Shown: positions 34,400-48,100, counted from the first letter of the stretch. The stretch is 64,000 nucleotides of DNA from Ampullaceana balthica (GCA_944989445.1 CALYLW010000345.1:1044689-1108688); one strand, 5' to 3'. Notes: a model not told the origin generated them from the letters alone. Made by a program: numbers and translations.

Positions 34400-37195
34400 C
34401 TCTCTGTCCCTCTGTCGTGGTCGCGCCAACACGCGGGAAAAAAAGAGTAAAAAATGACGCACTTCCCGTGATGCTATCGAGCTGAAATTTTGCACATAGT
34501 CTTGTGTCACCTAACTATGCATTGTATGAAAATTTCAGATCGATCAAATGTACCGTAAATAAATTAATGTATTGTTAGTTTATCTCTATATAGCATGTAT
34601 AGCCGTCTGCTCTAGTTGACCTCCACGGGTCACTTGAGTTTCACTCCAACCCTCGATATCACAGGGGTTTTTCGCGCGGTTCAAATTATATTGAACATAG
34701 CCAATACTTTCAATTATGTCTTATAAATATGGGATTTAGAATGAAAAACCTTTGTTTTTAAATCCTTTGTATTAACTCGTGGTGTCTGTTTGAACCCTTG
34801 ATTGCTTGCTTGTCGGTCGCCAAAACTTTGGATCGATTTTTAACCCACTTCCTCGTAAGCTGATTTAGCAGGCAGTTTCGTGGCGATGATAAAAACTATG
34901 TATCAAAATTTCAGATCAATCGCATGTACCGTAATTAAATTATTGAATTTTTAGATTATTTTATATATTCCGATGTATCATGTTATTTACCACGTTTTTT
35001 ACTAGTCTTATATTAGCTTGCTTTGTAAGTTTAATCGCAACCGTCCGTCCAACTATATGTTTATAATTTTTTCACGTGCCCAGTTCACGCGTTGACGCCG
35101 ACCGTCACTGTTCACACCCCCTACCGTCCCTGCGCCCAGGGGAGATAAAAACCAGGGGAGATAATTCTGTTTCAGTCTGTAAATGTCGCGTTTGAACATA
35201 ATCACCACTTTTAGTTATGTCTCATATATAAGGGATTTATAGTCAAAAGGTAAGCTGGCTTTGCACTTACTTTAAAATGCGTAGACTAAAAAGTAGAAAA
35301 TTAGTGCATTTTTAATATACGACTAGTTTTTAAAAAGTTTTTTTAAGGTTAATTATTACACGCTTTTATTTAAGTCACAATGTTTGTATGTTGTATCCAT
35401 CCACCCTTCCTTCAAATCTTGAAGCGTAAAATTAAACCTCTTCTGATGGTCCTAGAGATCTAAAAATTTTACCACAGATAGATCTTGGATGACAATGCAT
35501 TGTATCAAAATTTCAGATCGATCGAATATACCGTATTGAAATTATTGCATTTTTTAGTTTATCTATAGTCTACATATAAGCATCGGTACCCGTCTGATTT
35601 GTTGACATCCATGAGTTCACCACGTGAACATAACACCGTGGTATAAAACGTTGGGCGGGCGCTTATGAGGTGTTTGGTTAAAAAAGAAAATAGTGGTAAT
35701 AAAACAAACCCGTAAAAACAAAGTTTTTGACTATAAATCCCTTATATATGAGACATAAATAACAGTATTGATTATTTTCAAACATTTACAGACTGAATCT
35801 GTCTTAACTCAAGTTTGCTTCATAACCCTGGGGGGGGGGAGGGTGAGAGGGGAAAAGTCTGGTCACCGATTCGCTTGACCGAGCTCAGCGTGACACGTAA
35901 AATGTAAACAAAAGTGCCCCGGCGCTTCGACGGGTCGCCTCAAACGCGTCAACTCAAAATTTCACGTGGGAAAAAAGAAACAAACGTGAATTTGAATTAC
36001 ATACCTCATATAAGGATAAACTAAAAATGCATTAATTTAATTACGGTACGTTCGATCGATCTGAAATTTTGATACAATGCATTGTTAGGTTAGACGGGTC
36101 CGTGTGCCAAATTTCATCTCGATCGGATCACGGAAAATGTGTCATTTTTGACTTTTGTTTTTGCGCCCGCCCATGAGATGACGACAGACAGACAGAGAGA
36201 CAGAGAGAGAGAGACGCCGGTGAAGTTAATATAAGGGATTTAAAATAAAACAAACCAGTAAAAACAAAGTTTTTGACTATAAATCCCTTATATATGAGAG
36301 GGGAAAAGTCTGGTCACCGATTCGCTTGACCGAGCTCAGCGTGACACGTAAAATGTAAACAAAAGTGCCCCGCTGCTTCGATGGGTCGCCTCAACGCGTC
36401 TACCTCTCGTGGAAAAAAACAATAACAAACAGTGAATTTGAATTACATACCTCATATAAGGATTAACTAAAAATGCATTAATTTAATTACGGTACGTTCG
36501 ATCGATCTGAAATTTTGAAGCGCTGCATTGTTAGGCCAGACGGGTCCGTGTGCCAAATTTCAGCTCGATCGGATTACGGGAAGTGGTTCATTTTCGACTT
36601 TAGTTTTTCCGCCCGCCCATGAGATGACGACAGACAGAGAGACAGAGAGAGAGACGGCGGTGAAGTTAATATAAGGGATTTAAATATGTGTGGGCTTCAG
36701 ACGTGAATTTTAATGAGTTTTTATTATAAGTTTTAAAAAATAGCTGTAAAAACAAAGTTTTTGACTATAAATCCCTTATATATGAGACATAACTAAAATG
36801 TAGTGATTATGTTAAAAGCGTGTCCTTTTTAAAATAAAGATTTTAAAAATATTTATTATTATTAACTCGCTTTCGTCGGTGTGGCATTGTTTGTTGGTTT
36901 GTCCAAGATTTTTTCAAATCTGCCAACGTAAAATTGAACCAATTCTGGTAGTCCTAGAGGTCTGAAAATTTTACCACAGATAGATCTTGGATGACAATGC
37001 ATTGTATTAAAATTTCAGATCGATCGAATGTACCGTTATTAAATTATTGAACTTTTTAGTTTATCTATAGTCTATATATAAGCATCTGTACCGTCGGCTT
37101 TTGTTGACATCCATGATTTCCCCCCCCCACCGCCCCCCGTGACCACATCACAATGTTTTTAAAACGTTGGGCGGGCGCTTGTGAGGTGTTTGGTA
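34400..37195. repeat. Cluster of dispersed-repeat copies
   Basis: The segment is a mosaic of the families seen at 9463 and 31090: ATCGATCGAATGTACCG-type blocks near 34540, 34910, 35515 and 37015; ACTATAAATCCCTTATATAT blocks near 35730, 36275 and 36765. 35700-36240 and 36241-36680 are two near-copies in tandem (both with GTCTGGTCACCGATTCGCTT, GACCGAGCTCAGCGTGACAC and a GACAGA-rich end). No coding sequence seen. Confidence 0.6.
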
Positions 37196-37259
37196 AAATA
37201 AATAGAGGTGAACAAATATTGTTAAAAACCAAGTTTTTATTAGTGGACTAAAAAGAATA

Positions 37260-37614
37260 AAATAAATAAAGGTAAAAAAATGATTTTTAAAAATTACGTT
37301 TTTACAGGCGGACTAAAAAGAAGAAAATCATTTAAAACTTGTAAGTTCAAGTACTTCCATTTAATATGACTAAAAACGTGGGGCGGGTGTTTGGTATAAA
37401 AATTATAGAGTTCTAATTTAGAAGGCAAAAGAGAGATCTATAAGTGAGAGTATGAGTGAGCTGCATTATGTTAAACCTCATAAGCGCCCGCCCCACGTTT
37501 TTAGTTATATACGAGACATGTACTTCAACTTATAAGTTTTAAATTATTTTCTTCTTTTTAGTCAGCTAATAAAAACGTTGTTTTTAAAAATCTTTTTTTT
37601 ACTTCTATTTATTT
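37260..37614. mobile_element. Second foldback element, related to 9898-10344
   Basis: Left arm from AAATAAATAAAGGTAAAA (about 37260) to ACTAAAAACGTGGGGCGGG; right arm from GCGCCCGCCCCACGTTTTTA to TTTTACTTCTATTTATTT at 37614. Arms, loop side and flanking repeats are those of the first palindrome, with more divergence. Confidence 0.75.
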
Positions 37615-37865
37615 AGATAGAGTGTCGCGGTGCATATTATATTGAAAAACCTTTCTGTCGCGCAATAAGGTGCGTATTTTATTGACAACACTTTTATAAA
37701 CATATTCCTGATCGGTGCGCATTATGTTAAAAATGTTTTACGCAACAACTGCAATTTTGTTTTTTTGGATGGTCTTGCGCTGCGTATTATAATGAACATT
37801 ATTTTAGTTACGTCTAGTACATAAAGGATTTATAGTGAAAAACTTGTTTTTTTACGGTTTTTTTT
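37615..37865 (-). repeat. Reverse-oriented fragment of the copy A/B dispersed repeat
   Basis: The reverse complement contains TTCATTATAATACGCAGCGC, ACATGTTTAACATAATGCGC-like sequence and CAATAAAATACGCACCTT. It lacks the expanded 41-bp array, carrying about two unit-like segments. Confidence 0.55.
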
Positions 37866-37869
37866 TATT

Positions 37870-38386
37870 ACATTGTTTTTTTTAAAAATATAATTTCTGA
37901 AATTATTTTTAAATACCAAGGTTTGGTGTATTTGTTTTGAAAAATTAAAGAAATTAAGACGCTGAACTTTTAGACCAAATCTTGAGATTTAATCTCGAGA
38001 ATTTTATAACTACATTGGAAGTAAAATTTAAAAAAAAATAATACTGATATCATTTGTGTTGTTCTACCGTGTGTAGTAGCCCAGTGGCTGAGAAAATCAT
38101 CTTGACAAATTCATTTTTATGGAATGAACAAAATTGTTACGAAATTGTAGACGAATACACGACGTAAAATTTAGTGTAACAGTAAATTAGTGTAATTCAA
38201 ATGTGAGTTCTATCATAACACGTGACCTTGACATCCCCATAAAATACAACCTCACATTCAGAATATTGCTCGAGGCTGGATGTTAGACGCTAACAAAGGC
38301 TTCGTCCTATTACTGTTATCAAATCTCTAAATGACATTTCTCTTTATAATACACCATAGGCGGACTCAAGCGTCGTGTGTATGTGT

Positions 38387-38426
<40 letters not shown>

Positions 38427-39110
38427 CTTTGGTTGTCTGCTCACAACAGAGCTGTTTATCCCGTTATCATGCTGTTAGCCACCTCAAAAATAACCAGACT
38501 TACTATTATTAGATCAAAAATAGGATCACCTTCTTTTATGACAAGAAAAGAACTAAAAACAACCCTTTTATCTTACCTCAGCTATACCGAACACTGCAAC
38601 TTGGTCCTGACAGAGAAAGGTCAACAAGGTATCAATGTTGTGTTCTTTTTAGAGATAGTTCGGCTACAACGGGGATAATGACAATGTTTTCGTCTACAAA
38701 GTGATGATGACAAAGATCTTAGTCTTCTATGGAAATATACAATTTCTGTCACAAGAAGTTTTCTTCTTTCCTTTCTTGACCTAAGATTGTAGACACTTGA
38801 CCCTGCCGCACCAAACCAAGACTCACTGTTTTCAGTTGTATATTTTTGAAAACAAATTACTTACGAATTTTTTAAAATTAAACCTAAGCTGTTAAATACA
38901 TATCTCTGAGTGTAAGGATTAGTATTATTTTGACAATAAACTGTTGAATACATTTCTGAGTTTAAAGATTACAAATATTTGACCAAAAAACATCAACAAA
39001 ACAACAACTTTTTAACATATTTCTGAGTGTAATTTGTAAGGATTATGAATATTTCACTATAAACGTCTAAGAACATTTCTGAATGTAAGTCTGAGTGCAA
39101 GGATTAGAAA
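37870..39110. other. No gene seen
   Basis: AT-rich sequence with a TG microsatellite at about 38372-38423. The 115-codon frame at 38331-38678 runs through it and has no recognisable domain. Confidence 0.5.
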
Positions 39111-39112
39111 TA

Positions 39113-39330
39113 GGGATTTTTTCCCCGGGGCCAAGGGTGTCCCCGAGTCCACCCAGCTCCCAGTAGGCACATTACACTTGTTAGGGAAATCAAGGCGGCT
39201 GGGAATAGCGTGGTCCATCATAGCCGTGGCCTGTGAACGCAGAATCACTGACTTGCCGATATGTTCTTACGAGAACGTAGGACGCGATAATCTTATGCAT
39301 AGAAGGAGCGTCTGTAGATATAAGAAAAGG
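39113..39330 (+). repeat. SINE or LINE 3'-end-like repeat
   Basis: It contains GGGTGTCCCCGAGTCCACCC and GTTAGGGAAATCAAGGCGGC, a module I associate with short interspersed repeats in mollusc genomes (memory, not searched). It ends ACGTAGGACGCGATAATCTT and GAAGGAGCGTCTGT, the same 3' segment as the LINE tails at 23000 and 42310. Confidence 0.5.
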
Positions 39331-39763
39331 AAATATTTTGACATTAAACTTGTCCTTTCATCACCCAATCACCCCCTCCCATGCCTTCTCATGTAGCTCA
39401 TTAAACAACCAAGTCTTAAGTTGGGTTGTGGTTTTAGGGAAATATCAGCTTGTCTCTTTGGTCTTCGTGACGTCAGAGATGATTTGATCTTGTTGTCTCT
39501 TGATACAGGCTCTCGCATTTCTTTTAGACCAGGAGAAATGAGTAACACATTTACGCCAAAGTGCTCTAAGTATAGTATAAGTAAAGTAAAAATTAAAATT
39601 ATTCATTCATTTCATAATGTATTAGCAACATTTAGCAACACTTAAATTGTGTAACTTAAGTTTTTAATCTTCGCGTGAAAATAAAAAATACGATAATTTT
39701 GTTAATTGCCTGAAAATGTTGATATACATTTAAGCAAGTAATAAAACTGGAATGAGTATTTAA

Positions 39764-40949
39764 ACGCAATTTCCAACAAAGAATTTCCGATTTTTTTAAT
39801 CAAGGGAAATAATTCTAGACTACATTAAAAGTCGATTCAAATAAGTAATTCTGAAACAAAACACAATATGACGTCATATCCCCTCACGCTACATCACATC
39901 AAGAATGTGTCAATATAATGCGCACCACACAACAGTCTAACATTAGCATTCAGAAAGCGGGAAAACTCCATTAATTATGAATCTAGATGACATTAAAAGT
40001 AATTTCAAATCAATAATTTTGAAACTAAACAAAACAATTGCTTTCTACAAATTGCTGCTATAATTATGGGGGTCGAACGTATATAGACTTTTTTTTTAAA
40101 TTCATACTACAACATTATTATTCGCTGTTTGGCGTTTGTTTCAACCCGATAGATGTTATGGTTCAGCTGACAGACTAGTTCTTAAGGAAAAAAAAACATG
40201 ACCATGTTACTCCGCTACTTTACTCACTTCATTGGCTACCTATACAAGCTCGAATTGATTACAAACTGGCCGTTCTCTGTCACAACTTCTTTTCGGACTC
40301 ATCCCCTTACTGTCTTACTGAACTTCTGTCGGTCTACTCACCCAGTCGTCAGCTACGCTCTTCTGCAGACACACTTATTCTCTGTGTACCTAAGACACGA
40401 ACTAAAACTTTTGGCGAAAGGCCATACTCTTTTTGTGCAGCCAAACAATGTAATTCTCTACCATTACACATCCGTAGTATTCCAACTACCAAGTCCTTCA
40501 AGACTGCACTTAAGAGGCATATTTTCAAAATGTATTTACAAAATTAATGAAACAACATTTCTTTTAATGATTATGTGTAATGTACTGTCCTTTATGTTGT
40601 TATTATGGTATGAATGGTTATTTAATTATTATATGTATGCTATGATCTCCATGCAGAGCGCTGTGAGCCCGGCTCCTTGCTGGGATACAGGGCTACATAA
40701 ATTATCAATTATTATTATTATTATTATTATTATTATGGTTGGCGAGAAATTGACAAAATACTGATATTTTTCGGTTTATTTTATTTTCCAGGAAACACAG
40801 TAAACCTTTTCGGTATTTTTTGGCCGTTTCACATCATTGGGATCTCCTTAGCATATTTGCATATGGTTCAGGAGGAGTTGCATGTGCAAGCTCGAACAGT
40901 GCACATACATTTCAAATGTATAAACGCAATTCCCAAGGGAAATTGCGTT
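39764..40949. mobile_element. TIR element (ACGCAATTTCC ends), second copy, split by a LINE
   Basis: The start AACGCAATTTCCAACAAAGA and the end GGGAAATTGCGTT match the 19514-20155 copy, including the shared block ATGACGTCATATCCCCTC. A LINE fragment at 40158-40735 interrupts it. Confidence 0.6.
40158..40735 (+). mobile_element. 5'-truncated L2/Jockey-like LINE fragment with (ATT)n tail
   Basis: The frame 40227-40547, without its own ATG, encodes LHWLPIQARIDYKLAVLCHN, YSPSRQLRSSADTL, KTRTKTFGERPYSF, CNSLPLHIRSI and KSFKTALKRHIF, then stops. This is the classic C-terminal part of an L2/CR1-type reverse transcriptase ORF. An (ATT)n tail ends near 40735. TTATGGTT flanks both sides (near 40150 and 40733), the target duplication, consistent with the empty site at 19920. 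The longer 188-codon frame at 40198-40764 is out of frame with it. Confidence 0.85.
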
Positions 40950-41560
40950 AAAAAAACAAAACGTATTCTAATTATAAATTTTAATATTAAATTCTAAATA
41001 TATCTTCCAATGAATGTTTATCTTATGACTTTGCAGCTCACTCATTTCAAAATGTTTTAAGGACTTGACAACACTCAAATCGTTTAGTGGCAGGTGTATG
41101 TGGTGCAAACGTAATTACACAATTGCCCCTTATCAAAGTGCGCAATACTGAATTTATTCATAAAATACAATATACCCGTTACCCAAACGATTTTTATGAG
41201 TAAAACAATACATTTCAAGCTTTATCAATGGATAAATACTTAAGTTAATGTTTCGGCTAATTCCTGCATCAGTACAACTAAATAATCAAAAAGTATTTAA
41301 ATTTAATATACAATATATATTATTTATCATACAATGAAAGTGGAGCAAAAACTATTTAAGAAAAATGAGCCCAAGAACTTATAAAAAAACAGCATGGAAC
41401 AACAGGAAGGAAGAATGGTTAATAAAACAAAACCGGAAATAAAAATTATAAAGTTATGTTAACTTGTAAAATTGACTCAATCCTTATGGAGCCAACCTAC
41501 CTAATCATTTTATTAATCTATATTCAATTTAGATTCTTTTGGGAGTAATTCTAGCGTATA
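40950..41560. other. No gene seen
   Basis: AT-rich sequence between the TIR element and the next LINE. No recognisable frame or repeat. Confidence 0.5.
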
Positions 41561-41566
41561 GATGAA

Positions 41567-42375
41567 TTGATAAAATGGGAAACTAACTGGAGTATGTCTT
41601 TCCACCCAGAAAAGTGTCAACTGTTAAGAGTAACAAAGAAAAAGAAACAAATAAATTCAAAATATTACATTCATGGAAAAGAACTGACCCAAACTAAAGA
41701 TGCAAAATACTTAGGAGTCTTAATAAATGAGAAACTATCATGGAATCCCCATGTCAATGAAGTTACTAAAAAATCAAACAAAACCTTAGGCTTTATAAAA
41801 AGGAACTTTAACAAATGTAATAGAGATATAAAACTAAAATGCTACCTCACTTTGGTGAGACCTGTACTAGAATATGCATCTTCTGTATGGGACCCATCCA
41901 CCAAAGAAAACATTGATAAACTAGAACAAATTCAAAAAAGAGCTGCCAGATTCATTACTGGAGAATATTCGAAACTGACAAGAATAACACCATTAGTTAA
42001 ATCATTAAACCTTGAAACACTAGAGGATAGAAGAACCAAGAGCAAAGTAGTAATCATACATAAAGCAATTAATTCTAATTTAGAAATACAACACAAAGAT
42101 AACTTAATACAACCCTCAGATAGACATAAGGATAAAAACACCTTTCTTATTCCGTATGCAAGAACAAACACATACAAGTTTTCCTTCTTCCCGTCCGGAA
42201 TTCGGGCGTGGAATGGGTTGCCTGAAGAATCCAGGAAAACCAACACTTTATCAACATTTAAATCTCTAATAAAAATGCAGGACTAAACACAAACCATAGA
42301 TAAGCGTAGGACGCAATAATCTTCTGTATAGAAGGAGCGTCTGTAAACAGATAAGATAAGATAAGATAAGAATGA
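41567..42375 (+). mobile_element. 5'-truncated CR1/Jockey-like LINE, C-terminal RT frame intact
   Basis: The open frame 41567-42286 (239 codons) encodes the end of a reverse transcriptase ORF: NWSMSFHPEKCQLLRVTKKK, DAKYLGVLINEKLSWNPHVN, VRPVLEYASSVWDPSTKEN, KLEQIQKRAARFITGEYSK and FFPSGIRAWNGLPEE. The palm motifs (SGVPQG, FADD) are lost by truncation, so it is inactive. A short 3' UTR (GTAGGACGCAATAATCTTCT, GAAGGAGCGTCTGT) and a GATAA repeat tail at about 42350-42372 follow. It is the uninterrupted sister of the copy at 20450-23058. Confidence 0.88.
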
Positions 42376-44530
42376 CAGTAACTGTAGTATCTAAAATCCC
42401 GTCATGATCAGCACAGTTGATTTGTTTAGAGACAGGACATATGGTCTGTTTAGTTATGTCTTACAGAGATTCTCTAAGCCATATCCCCAGACGACGACCT
42501 GTCTCACATATGAATTATTTTTTATTTTTACATTTCTTGAAAAGCATTGCCTAAATCATTTCGCAACGTGTGCAAATGAAACCATAGTTGTTGATGTTTT
42601 AAATTTCTGAAGGGGAAATGAAATGCTGTCTTTTTATGTTTAGCAACTATTTTAACATACTCAAACTCTACTACATCAAACACGAATGAGTAAACAACCA
42701 ACTTTCTGGGTTTGAGACTAAGTTAAAAATATTTTGTTTTACAAAAGTGGGAGTAAGACCGAAGGAAAGGATTGGAATTGTTTTGCCCGAGTGTCTGGAG
42801 ACGACCAGTGTTCAGTGCTGATTACGTCGAACGTGATAGATGCGTGTCGAACAGACGGAATGTACTGTCCGGGGAATCGCCGCTAGCCACACTGGACATT
42901 GGATTAGCATTCCAGCGCAAACCTTTTCAAGTGAAAGGATTCTCTGCCCATTACCCCCTTTTTACTTGAGGGGAGAGAATAGACATTTCATATTGCAAGG
43001 GAGAGCAATATTGATGACCAGCGGGAGTTCACTTTTCCCTTGACGGCTGAATCCTGACAGTTTCGATTTAAATCAAGTGTCCTTATTTTTGTTGTACGCT
43101 TCTGTTTGCTCAGAAACGTAACTTCGTTGAAGCTGGGGATGTTATCAAAAAAATTAGTTTATTTTTTTTAAATAAAATGGCTAATTTCTGGATCTTAAAG
43201 ACACTATATATATTAATCCCCTATCTCTCTCGTTATCACACATAAACATACACACATTCACACCCAAACACACAAATATAGTCACACGAACAAACGCACA
43301 CACACACGCTCACACTTACAAAAAAATCATACTCAAACAACAAAAAATAAACAAAATAAAACATAAAACACGTACATGCACATACGAACACATAAAGAAA
43401 AATTACACTCACTACTCCCTTTGATTTTATCTAAGACCATCCAAATAAAGCGTTAAAATTCTTCAAAAGGTTACAACCCCTTTTCTAAGTAACTAATGCA
43501 TGCTTCATACACCAACTTTTAACTACACCAAATTAACATCTGCCAATGTTGTGTGAAGACAGCACATACGCAACGCTACCACATCAATATTTCATTTCTG
43601 TCAATGACTACACTATTTTTCAACCTAGATCTAAGTTTTTTTCGGCCTTTTCTAGGTTTCTAAGTTCTGTATTTAAGAAATAGCCATGTTTCTGGGTTGT
43701 TTTTTTTAAAGTAGACATATGTTGTAATAGTAATTAATAGTTGTAACAACGATACATAACAATTATAACATAAAATATAAGAAAAGCCGGACATTTTAAA
43801 CTATTTTTTAGCTTTGCCTGCTGGACGGAGGACATTTAGGTAAAAAGGAGGACATTTCCTAATTTTGCCGGACGTCTGGCAACCCTAATCATGTCTCCCT
43901 CGGATCCCCATCATGTCTCCCTCAGATCTCCATTATGTCTCCCTCAGCCCCGCCGCTAAGCCACAGAGTAAATAAATTAATTCGTGAACAACCGTTCAAA
44001 TATAAGAACTCCCATATTCAGAAACAACAAAATTTGAATGAACTTTTAAAAAATATATTGAGTTCAGCAAATTAGTAGAAGAATCTGTCTCCCAATCTCT
44101 TTGACGGCAGGGCGAGTTACATTCGGTGTTTGATGAGGTCATACACATATGTTTTTTAAAAAGAAAAATATATTAAGACCAGACTGACGGAGAAATAATA
44201 CTCAAAAGGGTTTTGTTTAATACAAAGTTCTTAGTCGACCTTGTCTCGATATTCAGTTATTTTTTTTTCATTGCAGCATGTATAATTTAGGTAATAAATA
44301 CAGTGTTTCTCGGTATGTCTCGGTCAGATAGGATTTTTGTTGCTGTTTTCGGCAAGGGAGGTAATGGGCAGTCTGCTAGAGATTTGCGGAGGCGAAATAC
44401 ATTTTCCGCTTACCATATTAGAGAGTCATAGTCATAGGGTCCTGTACTTTTCAAGCTTTATAAAAAAAATTTTTTTTTACAGCGTCAGATTTCATCCATT
44501 TTTTCGAGTTCGAATTTTTTTATTGAAGTT
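42376..44530. other. No gene; small repeats
   Basis: A CA-rich tract lies at 43235-43335. 43770-43890 resembles the end of a DNA-transposon MITE (GCCGGACGTCTGGCAACCCT), preceded by GGAGGACATTT repeats. 43888-43950 has three copies of ATGTCTCCCTC. No supported gene. Confidence 0.45.
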
Positions 44531-44539
44531 TCATGCACA

Positions 44540-45130
44540 ATAAGGGGGGGGGGCGGGGGGGGGAGGAGGGGGGGGTGGTGGGGAGGGGGGGGGGGGGGGA
44601 GTGGGGTGGGGAGAGTGGGGGGGGGGGGGGGGGAGGAGGGGGGGGGGTGGGGGGGGGAGGGGTGTGGGAGGGGTGGGGTGTGAGTGGGGTGGGGAGGGGT
44701 GGGGGGGGGGTGGGGAGAGGGGAGGGGTGGGGAGGGGTGAGGGGAGGGGGCGTGTGGGGTTTGAGGGTGTGTGGGGGTGGGGGTGTGTGTGTGTGTGTGT
44801 GGTGTGTTGTGTTGAGTGGGGGGTGGCGGGGTGGGTGTGTTGAGGGGTGAGGGGTGGGTTTTGGGTGTTTTGGGGGTTTGGTGGGGTGGTGATGTGAGTG
44901 TGGGGGGTGGTTGGTGTTGGGGGTGTTGTGGGGGTTTGGGTGGGTGGTGGGTGTGTGGGCGTGTGGGGTGGGTGTGGTGGGTTGGGGGGGGTGGTGTGGT
45001 GTGGGGTGTGGGGGTGTGTGGGGTGGTGTTCGGGGGGGTGGGCACTGTTATGATTGGGGGGTGGGGGGCATGTGAAGCGTGGGGGGGGAGGTGGTGGGTG
45101 TTGTGGGTTGGTGAGGTTATGAATGTTAGG
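44540..45130 (+). repeat. G-rich low-complexity block
   Basis: Long G runs broken by single T or A, with almost no C, start abruptly at about 44544. Many G-quadruplex-type runs. The 80-105-codon Gly-rich frames, and the Pro/His-rich frame on the other strand (44485-45045), are compositional. Confidence 0.9.
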
Positions 45131-48100
45131 TAGTTGGTGGGGGCTGAGATGTGGTTAACGAGGTGGTACGTACGTTTTGTGTCTGGGAGTGGTGTCAGTT
45201 GGTACGAGCGGGGGTAGGGTAGGGGGTACTGGTGGGGTAGGGTGGGCTCTTGAGTGGGGTTAGGTTGTGGGGGAGGGATGTGGTGTCTGGTGAGTGTTTT
45301 GGGACTTGTAGTGGGCTTGTCCGTTTGTCACGCGGGTGGTAGTGTATATTTCGGCGTTTGGTTTTGGGAGTGGGCGTGGTGTGGTGGGTATTTTTATGTG
45401 GTGTTTGCTTGTTTGGGTCTTATTGTGTGGTGGTAGGGTGTTATGTTGATTGCTTTTGTTTCTTTTGACTTTCTTAGTTTTGCCTACGGCTGGGTGTCGT
45501 TTTGTTCATTCCTTTTTGCTTCAGGGCGTTATTTGTATGTGATTTTGTGTGTGTTTTTTGGTTGTTTTTTTGTTTGATTTGTGTGTGGTGTATGTACTGT
45601 CTGTTGTTTGTTGTTCTTTGTGTTTTGTGTTTTGTGTGTGTGTGGTGTGTTTTGTGTAGTTTTGTTTGTGTTTGTTTTTGTTATTTGTGGTCTCTGTGTC
45701 ATGTGTGTATTTTTATCTTTTTGTCTTTTGTTTCTTTTGTTGCTTTGTCTTTGTTATGTGTTGTGTTGTTTTTGTATTGTGTTTTTTTTTGTTTTGTGTT
45801 TTTTTTCTTTCTTTTGTTTTTTTTGTGTTTCTGTTTGTGTTTTTATTTTATTTTTTTGTTTTGTTTTTTTGTTTGTTTTTTTTGTGATTTTTTTGTTTTT
45901 TTGTCTTTTTGTCTTTTTGATTGTATTTGTTTTTGTTGTTTTTTTTGTTGTTGTTTTTTGTTTTCGTTGTTTTTTTTGTTTTTTTGTGTTTTGTGTTTTT
46001 TTTGTTTTGTGGTGTGTGTGTTTTTATTTTGTTTTTGGTGTGTTTTTTGTTATTTTTTGTGTTTGTTGTGTGGTTGTGTGTTTTTTTGTTGTTTTGTTGC
46101 TGTTTTGTGTTTTGTTTTTTTTGTCTTTTTTTGGTTGTGTTTTGTGTTTGTGTTTGTGCTGTTTTTTGTGTGTTTTTGTTTGTGTGTGTTTTTTTTTGGT
46201 TTTTTTTTGTTTTGTTTGTGTCTTTTGTTGTGCTTGTTTTCTTTTTGTTTTTTTTGTTTTTTTTGTTTTGTTTTTTTGTGTTTGTTGTTTTGTTTGTATG
46301 TATGTTGCTTTGTTTGTTTTTGTTTTTTTTTGTTTGTGTGTGTGTGTTTTTTTGTCTGTTGTGTTTTGTTTTTTGTGTGTGTTTTTTGTTGCTGGTCTTT
46401 TTTGTTTTGTTTTGTGTTTTTTTGTTTTGTGTTTTGTTTTTGTGTGTTTTTTATCTTTTTTGTGTTTTTTTCTTGTGTTGTGTTTTTGTTTGTGTTATGT
46501 TTTTTGTTTTTGTTTGTTTTTTTTGTTTTTTTGTTTTTTCTTTGTGTTTTTGTTTTTTTGTTTTTTTTGTTTTTTGTTTTTTTGGTTTTTGTGTTTTTGT
46601 TTTTTTTGTGTTTTGTTTTTGTTTTATGTTTTGTTGTGTTGTTTTTCTTTTGTGTTTTTTGTTTTTTTTTGTTTTTTTGTTTTGTGTTTTTTGTCTGTTT
46701 TTGTTTTTTTTTGTTTTTTTTTGTTTTTTGTGTCTGTTTTGTGTGTGTTTTATTTTTGTTTTTTTATGTTTTTTTTGTTTTTTGTGTTTTTGTTTGTTTT
46801 TTGTTGTGTTTTTTGTTTTGTCTGTTTTTTTTGTCTTTTTTGTGTTTTTTGTTTGTTTTGTTGTGTGGTGTGTTTTTTTGTTTTATTTTTTGTGTGTGTG
46901 TGTGTGTTTTTTTGTTATTTTGTTTTGTGTTTTTTGTGTTTGTTTTGTATGTGTTTGGTGTCTTTGTTTGTTTTTGTTTTTTTGTGTTTTGTTTCTGTGT
47001 GTTTTTTGGTTTTGTTTTGTTTTTGTGTTTTGTGTTTGTTTTTTGTCTTTTGTTTTGTTTTTTTGTGTTTTTTTTGTGTTTTTGTTGTTTATGTTGTTTT
47101 TTTTGTGTGTGTTTTTTGTTTTTGTTGTGTGTGTTTTTTGTTTGTTTGTGCTGTTTTTTCTTTGTGTGTTGTATTTTTTCGTTTGTGTGTGTGTGTTTTT
47201 TGTGGTTTGTTTTGTTTTTGTTTTTTTTGTTTTTTGTTTTTTTTGTTTTTTGTGTGTTGTTTTTTTGTTTTTTTTGTTTTTTTTTGTTTTTTGTGTGTGT
47301 GTTTTTTGTGTTTTTTTTGTTTTTTGTTTTTTTGTGTGTTTTTTGTTGTTTTTTGTTTTTTTTGTGTTTTTTTTTGTTTTTTTTTGTGGTTTGTTTGTTT
47401 TTTTTGTTTTTGTGTTTGTTTTTGTTTTTGTGTTTTTTTGTGTTTTTGTTGTGTTTTTTGTTTTGTTTTTTTTTGTTTTTTTGTTTTTTTGTTTTTTTTT
47501 AAGTAGTTGTGGGTGTGTGTGTGTGGCCGCAGGTTGTGTTTATATTTTGTTGCGGTTGCTTGGTTCGTGTTTGTGGTTTTCCGGGTGTGGTTGTTGTGTG
47601 GTTTTTTATTGTTTGTGTGCTTGTGGTATTAGGTCCGTGTTTCCGATCTTTTGCTGTGTTTTTTGCTATTTGCTGTTTTTATTTTGTGTTTTTTATGCGT
47701 TGGGTTGTGTTTTGTGGTTTGTGGTTGTATTTGGGTTGTGATTGTGTGTCTTTGTGCCGTTGTCAACTTTGTGGTTGTAAGTTTTGTTTTATTCTTGTCT
47801 GCTCCCCTGTCGTCCTAGTGGTTCCTATTCTTGCGGCTTTGTATTGTCGGTTTTATGAGGTGTGTGTTGTTGCTTTGTTTTGTAATGTTTAGTGACCTCT
47901 TTTATGTAGCCTTAGCTCCTTCCTATGCCTCGTCTGTGCCCCACCCTGTGTATTTTGTCCTGTCTGTTTTTGTTTGTGTTCTTGTATTTTGTGTTTTTTG
48001 TTTTAGTTGATGTTTTCCCTGTTTGCTTTGTGTTTTATCTGTGTGTTGTCTTTCGGTTTTTATTGTCCCGTCTGTGTTTTTGGTTTTTGTTTCGGTTTCC

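Noticed and set aside
40198..40764. 188-codon frame
   Set aside because: Out of frame with the clear reverse transcriptase frame 40227-40547 in the same DNA.
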